Assembly (NCBI RefSeq): GCF_900102005.1
Contig: NZ_LT627736.1
Coordinates: 806,001-870,000, forward strand
DNA: 64,000 nucleotides
DNA from: Microbacterium sp. LKL04
Lineage (GTDB): Bacteria; Actinomycetota; Actinomycetes; Actinomycetales; Microbacteriaceae
Direction: 5' to 3'
This document shows, one piece after another, positions 57,630 to 64,000 of the stretch. Made by a program: the position numbers and the translations under genes. The stretch's first letter is position 1. Each line of letters starts with the position of its first letter. Below the pieces are notes generated by a model, which was not told where the DNA came from, did not search any database, and was given only the letters and a program-made list of their open reading frames with translations.

Positions 57630-58402
57630 CCACCTCGCAGGACCGTCCCGAATCCGGGGACCCCCAGCCGACGAGGGGAGACCTCGTGCCACCGCCGGCG
57701 GGGGAGCCGACGGCATCCGGTCTTCTCGGTCAGGCTCTCGGCGGCGCAGCCAAGCGTGCAGGTCTCGATCCGGCGGAGGACGCGACGACCGGCCACGTCG
57801 TGTGGCGCGCGATGGGCGGATGGCGCGGCATCGCCGAGTCGGTCCTTCCCGGGCTCGTGTTCGTCGTACTCTTCACCGTCACCGGACAGGATCTCGTGCT
57901 GTCGCTGGTGGCCTCGGTGGGGCTGGCGGCCGTCTTCACCGTGATCAGGCTCATCCAGCGTTCGCCTGCTGCGGCTGCCTTCGGCGGTCTCGTGGCGACG
58001 GGTGTCGCCGCGGCCCTGGCCCTGTTCACGGGGCGCGGCGTCGACAACTTCGTCCCCGGGCTCATCACCAACGCCGCCTACGGGACCGGGTTCCTGGTGT
58101 CGGCACTGGTCGGCTGGTCGCTGATCGGGTTGGCCGTCGGCTTCCTCATGAACGAGGGCACGGCATGGCGGGCCGATCGGCGCAAGCGTCGGGTCTTCTT
58201 CTGGCTCGCGATCGCGTGGGCTGCTCTCTTCTACGTGCGCCTCGCCGTCCAGCTCCCGCTGTACCTCGCCGATCAGACAGCGGCGCTCGGCACCCTGAAG
58301 CTCATCATGGGCCTTCCCCTCTTCGCGCCGATGGTGGCGGTCACCTGGCTGGCCGTCCGAGCGCTCTACCCGCGGCGCGCCGAAGCTCCCGGCGAGAGCT
58401 GA
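57626..58402 (+). CDS. DUF3159 membrane protein
   Basis: 258 residues, about six membrane segments, including VLPGLVFVVLFTVTGQDLVLS, AAFGGLVATGVAAALALFTGRG and VFFWLAIAWAALFYVRLAVQL. GRGVDNFVPGLITNAAYG is characteristic of DUF3159. Function unknown, cytoplasmic membrane. The ATG overlaps the DUF3710 stop, completing the dut operon. Confidence 0.92.
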   Translation: MTTSQDRPESGDPQPTRGDLVPPPAGEPTASGLLGQALGGAAKRAGLDPAEDATTGHVVWRAMGGWRGIAESVLPGLVFVVLFTVTGQDLVLSLVASVGLAAVFTVIRLIQRSPAAAAFGGLVATGVAAALALFTGRGVDNFVPGLITNAAYGTGFLVSALVGWSLIGLAVGFLMNEGTAWRADRRKRRVFFWLAIAWAALFYVRLAVQLPLYLADQTAALGTLKLIMGLPLFAPMVAVTWLAVRALYPRRAEAPGES

Positions 58403-58444
58403 CAAGCCGCGCGACCAGACGTGCCGAGTGGTTGACTGGGCCGC

Positions 58445-59086
58445 ATGGACGCCGTCCCCATGTTCCCGCTCGGCAGTGTGCTCTTCCCGCACACGCCGCT
58501 GGCACTGCGGGTGTTCGAGCCGCGGTACCTGACGATGATGGGTCGCCTCCTCGACGCGGAGGATCCATCATTCGGCGTCGTCCTCATCGAGCGAGGGCTG
58601 GAATCCGGGGGAGGCGACGAACGCAGTGCGCTCGGCACGATGGCTCGCATCGTCCGGATCGAGGCCGGCGCCGCTGATCTGTTCGTCATCGCCGTCGGCA
58701 GGGAGCGGATCACGGTCGACCGGTGGGGCGCCGATGACCCGCATCCCGTCGCGGACGTCACGACGGTCGAGCCGCTGAGGTGGAGCGACGACCTTCTTCC
58801 GCTGCGTCGGGAGGCGGAACGGGTCGTGCGTCGGGTCGCGACTCTTGCGGCCGTCCTCGACGAAGCGCGGTGGGATCCCGACACCGAGATCTCGGACGAC
58901 CCCGTGGAGTCATCCTGGCAGCTCGCCGCGATGGCGCCTCTCGGCGAGTACGACAGGTTCCGACTGCTCGGTTCGACGACGCTGACGGAGCTCCTCACAA
59001 GGCTGATCGACCTGTGTCTTGAAGAGGAGCCGGTCCTCGTCGCCCGGGCGGCGGATGTCGCCGAGTCGGACGGTGACGAGCTCTGA
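58445..59086 (+). CDS. LON-substrate-binding (Lon N-terminal-like) domain protein
   Basis: 213 residues. PMFPLGSVLFPHTPLALRVFEPRYLTMM is the standard start of the Lon N-terminal/cereblon PUA-like domain. DPSFGVVLIERG and LGTMARIVRIE follow, and then a helical part. There is no ATPase or protease domain, so it is the stand-alone form of unknown role, perhaps substrate recognition. It starts 42 bases after the dut operon on the same strand. Confidence 0.9.
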   Translation: MDAVPMFPLGSVLFPHTPLALRVFEPRYLTMMGRLLDAEDPSFGVVLIERGLESGGGDERSALGTMARIVRIEAGAADLFVIAVGRERITVDRWGADDPHPVADVTTVEPLRWSDDLLPLRREAERVVRRVATLAAVLDEARWDPDTEISDDPVESSWQLAAMAPLGEYDRFRLLGSTTLTELLTRLIDLCLEEEPVLVARAADVAESDGDEL

Positions 59087-59098
59087 GTCCTCGCCGCC

Positions 59099-59139
59099 GG
59101 GCGAAGTGAGGTATCTTGATATCAAGATAAATTTCGCCC
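59099..59139. promoter_or_regulatory. Palindromic operator region upstream of acnA
   Basis: TATCTTGATATCAAGATA (59112-59129) is a perfect 18-bp palindrome. It is nested in a wider inverted repeat GGGCGAA (59099-59105) / TTCGCCC (59133-59139), with a further AGTGAGGT (59105-59112) / ACCTCACT (59155-59162) pair. It lies about 110 bases before the acnA start and covers a likely -10 (GATAAA/TAAATT). A dimeric regulator is expected; its identity is not known to me. Confidence 0.65.
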
Positions 59140-59235
59140 GCCGGGGTAAGGCGGACCTCACTAGTCACCGGGACCGGGCGGGGCGAAGATGGGAGGGCCG
59201 GCTGACGCCGCGCCCGCCGACGAAGGAGAGCACAC

Positions 59236-62100
<2,865 letters not shown>

Positions 62101-62112
62101 CCCTGCTTGTCA

Positions 62113-62150
62113 AGAGGACCCCGGCTCCGCGTGGAGTTGGGGTCCTCTCG
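62113..62150 (+). terminator. Terminator of acnA
   Basis: AGAGGACCCC (62113-62122) pairs perfectly with GGGGTCCTCT (62139-62148); the 16-base apex can pair further as GGCTCC/GGAGTT. Confidence 0.85.
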
Positions 62151-62162
62151 CATGCGGGCACG

Positions 62163-62168
62163 TAGACT
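62163..62168 (+). promoter_or_regulatory. -10 element (TAGACT) of a probably leaderless dxs promoter
   Basis: TAGACT is followed by six bases and the dxs ATG at 62175, right behind the acnA terminator. Confidence 0.55.
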
Positions 62169-62174
62169 CCTGAC

Positions 62175-64000
62175 ATGAGTCTTCTCGAGGGAATTTCCGG
62201 TCCGCGCGACCTCGATCGGTTCTCGAGCGAGGAGCTCCACGTTCTGGCTGACGAGATCCGGACCTTCCTGGTCGAGAACGTCTCGCGCACAGGTGGCCAC
62301 CTCGGTCCGAACCTCGGAGTCGTCGAGCTGACGATCGCCCTGCACCGCGTTTTCGACTCCCCGAACGACCCGATCATCTTCGACACCGGTCACCAGTCCT
62401 ACGTCCACAAGCTCCTCACGGGCCGTCAGGACTTCTCTCAGCTCCGCTCGCGCGGGGGTCTGGCGGGCTACCCGCAGCGGTCCGAGAGCCCGCACGACGT
62501 CGTCGAGTCGTCGCACGCGTCGAGCTCGCTGAGCTGGGCGGACGGCGTCTCGCGCGCCCTCACGGTGACCGGGCGCAAGGACCGTCACGTCGTGGCCGTC
62601 GTGGGCGACGGTTCCCTCACGGGCGGCATGACGTGGGAAGCCCTCAACAACATCTCCGACGACAACGACCGCAACCTCGTCATCGTCGTCAACGACAACG
62701 GCCGCTCGTACGCCCCCACCATCGGCGGCATGGCGCGCTACCTGAATCGCGTCCGCACCGCGGACAGCTACAAGACGCTGCGGCAGAGCTCCGCTCACGT
62801 CTCCCGTCTTCTCGGTCCGATCGGGCGCGCGGTGTACCGCGGCGTCCGGGGTGGCACGCACGGCTTCCTGTCGCGCTTCACGAACAACGTCGCGTTGTAC
62901 TCCAACCTCGACATCAAATACCTCGGACCCGTCGACGGGCACGACCTCGACGCGATGGAGGAGACGCTCCGCCTCGCGAAGGAGTACGGCGCCCCCGTCA
63001 TCGTCCACGCCATCACCGACAAGGGACGCGGCTTCGAGCCGGCCCGTCGTGATGAGGCCGACCAGTTCCACGCGGTCGGGAAGATCGACCCCGTCACGGG
63101 GGAGCCGATCGGTTCCTCGGATGCCGTTGCCTGGACGGACGTCTTCTCCGAGGCGCTCGTTGCCGCGGGTGAGCGTCGCGAGGACATCATCGCGATGACC
63201 GCCGCGATGCTGCGACCGACCGGCCTGCAGGACTTCGCGCAGCGGTTCCCGACGCGGGTCTACGACGTCGGCATCGCCGAGCAGCACGCCGTCGCCTCTG
63301 CTGCGGGCCTGGCGTTCGGCGGTCTTCACCCGGTCGTCGCGATCTACGCCACCTTCATGAACCGTGCGTTCGACCAGGTCATGATGGACGTCGCGCTGCA
63401 CAAGGCGGGGGTGACCTTCGTCCTCGACCGTTCCGGCGTCACCGGGCCCGACGGTCCCAGCCACCACGGCATCTGGGATCTCGCGATGCTGCAGCTCGTC
63501 CCCGGCATTCGGATCGCCGCGCCACGAGACGCGGAGCGGCTCCGCGAGCTCTTCGACGAGGCGGTCACCGTCGAGGACGCCCCGACCGTGGTCCGGTTCC
63601 CGAAGGGGTCCGTGCCGGACGCTCTCGATGCGATCGAGCGGCGGGAGGACGGCACCGACGTGCTGTACCGAAGCGGTGCGGAGGACGTCCTCATCGTCGG
63701 GATCGGCCCGATGGCCCACATGGCCGTCGAGGTCGCCGAACGACTCCGCGCCCAGGGAATCGGCTCGACCGTCGTCGATCCCCGGTGGGCGGTACCGATC
63801 CGTCCCGCGATCGTCGAGCTCGCGGCATCCCACCGCCTGGTGATCACGATCGAGGACGGTATCCGCGTCGGTGGTGTCGGGACGCGCGTGCGTCAGGTCC
63901 TCCGTGAGTCGGGCGTCTCCACGGCTGTCGACGAACTGGGCCTCCCGGACGAGTTCATCGATCACGCGACCCGCGAGCAGATCCTCGCCGATGCGGGTTT
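62175..64000 (+). CDS. dxs: 1-deoxy-D-xylulose-5-phosphate synthase, 3' end outside window
   Basis: 608 codons are present and the frame runs off the edge, so only the last residues are missing (the family has about 620-650). Thiamine diphosphate binding is seen in VGDGSLTGGMTWEALNN and VIVVNDN. FDTGHQSYVHKLLTGR, YLGPVDGHDLDAMEETL, VGIAEQHAVASAAGLA and DRSGVTGPDGPSHHGIWD are the remaining active-site blocks. It condenses pyruvate and glyceraldehyde 3-phosphate, the first step of the non-mevalonate isoprenoid pathway. The start is set by -10 spacing; no SD is present. Confidence 0.95.
   Translation, partial: MSLLEGISGPRDLDRFSSEELHVLADEIRTFLVENVSRTGGHLGPNLGVVELTIALHRVFDSPNDPIIFDTGHQSYVHKLLTGRQDFSQLRSRGGLAGYPQRSESPHDVVESSHASSSLSWADGVSRALTVTGRKDRHVVAVVGDGSLTGGMTWEALNNISDDNDRNLVIVVNDNGRSYAPTIGGMARYLNRVRTADSYKTLRQSSAHVSRLLGPIGRAVYRGVRGGTHGFLSRFTNNVALYSNLDIKYLGPVDGHDLDAMEETLRLAKEYGAPVIVHAITDKGRGFEPARRDEADQFHAVGKIDPVTGEPIGSSDAVAWTDVFSEALVAAGERREDIIAMTAAMLRPTGLQDFAQRFPTRVYDVGIAEQHAVASAAGLAFGGLHPVVAIYATFMNRAFDQVMMDVALHKAGVTFVLDRSGVTGPDGPSHHGIWDLAMLQLVPGIRIAAPRDAERLRELFDEAVTVEDAPTVVRFPKGSVPDALDAIERREDGTDVLYRSGAEDVLIVGIGPMAHMAVEVAERLRAQGIGSTVVDPRWAVPIRPAIVELAASHRLVITIEDGIRVGGVGTRVRQVLRESGVSTAVDELGLPDEFIDHATREQILADAG

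Overview
The window looks like core chromosome of a high-G+C actinobacterium, most probably Microbacterium or a close relative (Microbacteriaceae). The evidence is strong G/C bias at third codon positions and marker families largely confined to Actinobacteria: SepH, DUF3145, DUF3710, DUF3159, DUF4191, DUF4193, a PucR-type FasR beside fabD, homodimeric AceE, polyphosphate glucokinase, and glnA2-glnE next to glnA1. I see no insertion sequence, prophage, integron or CRISPR array. Genes are tightly packed and no gene-free stretch exceeds 300 bases. The longest gaps are 43743-43973, 55592-55809 and 48360-48552; the first two carry promoters I can point to.

Layout. 1-1786: partial P-loop kinase, FrnE-type DsbA oxidoreductase, glutathione peroxidase. 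1850-6229: dus-dgt-dnaG operon with overlapping genes. 6307-12600: accessory patch with a shortened DUF222/HNH gene, an orphan ABC ATPase, tRNA-Asn, a frameshifted PH-like gene, a DUF2510/DUF4328 membrane protein, a SnoaL-like protein, def, a DMT transporter, tRNA-Met and two tiny acidic proteins. 12800-21022: DUF3145, then the minus-strand aceE-fasR-fabD-fabH-acpP-fabF block linking acetyl-CoA production to fatty acid synthesis. 21174-26840: tRNA-Val, amino acid permease, zinc-ribbon protein, PolA-like protein, RNase P RNA, ppgK. 26920-35395: glutamine metabolism (glnA2, glnE, glutaminase, a GntR regulator, glnA1 behind a GlnR-like box array). 35527-43742: RDD protein, DUF4191, sucB, lpdA, pepA, PAC2. 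43974-48069: principal sigma factor followed directly by a CofE-like ligase and two paralogous ATP-grasp ligases. 48138-53360: topoisomerase IV (parE, parC). 53436-59086: phosphodiesterase, sepH, DUF4193, DUF3093, the dut-DUF3710-DUF3159 operon and a LON-substrate-binding protein. 59236-64000: acnA and a partial dxs.

How the parts fit. AceE (E1), SucB/AceF-type E2 and LpdA are all here, as expected for the actinobacterial pyruvate/2-oxoglutarate dehydrogenase system; AcnA and the FAS-II genes use its products. GlnE can adenylylate the GlnA1 encoded 2.7 kb away, and glutaminase runs the reverse reaction.

Regulation is unusually readable. At least ten genes have a TANNNT -10 hexamer ending exactly six bases before the start codon, the geometry of leaderless transcripts. 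Three intergenic sites match the thiol-stress sigma (SigR/SigH) consensus GGGAAT-N18/19-GTT, before frnE, rpoD and the DUF4193 gene. Four pentamers at exact 11-base spacing precede glnA1, and an 18-base perfect palindrome precedes acnA.

The best candidate for an undescribed system is the CofE-like ligase plus two ATP-grasp ligases co-transcribed with the main sigma factor.
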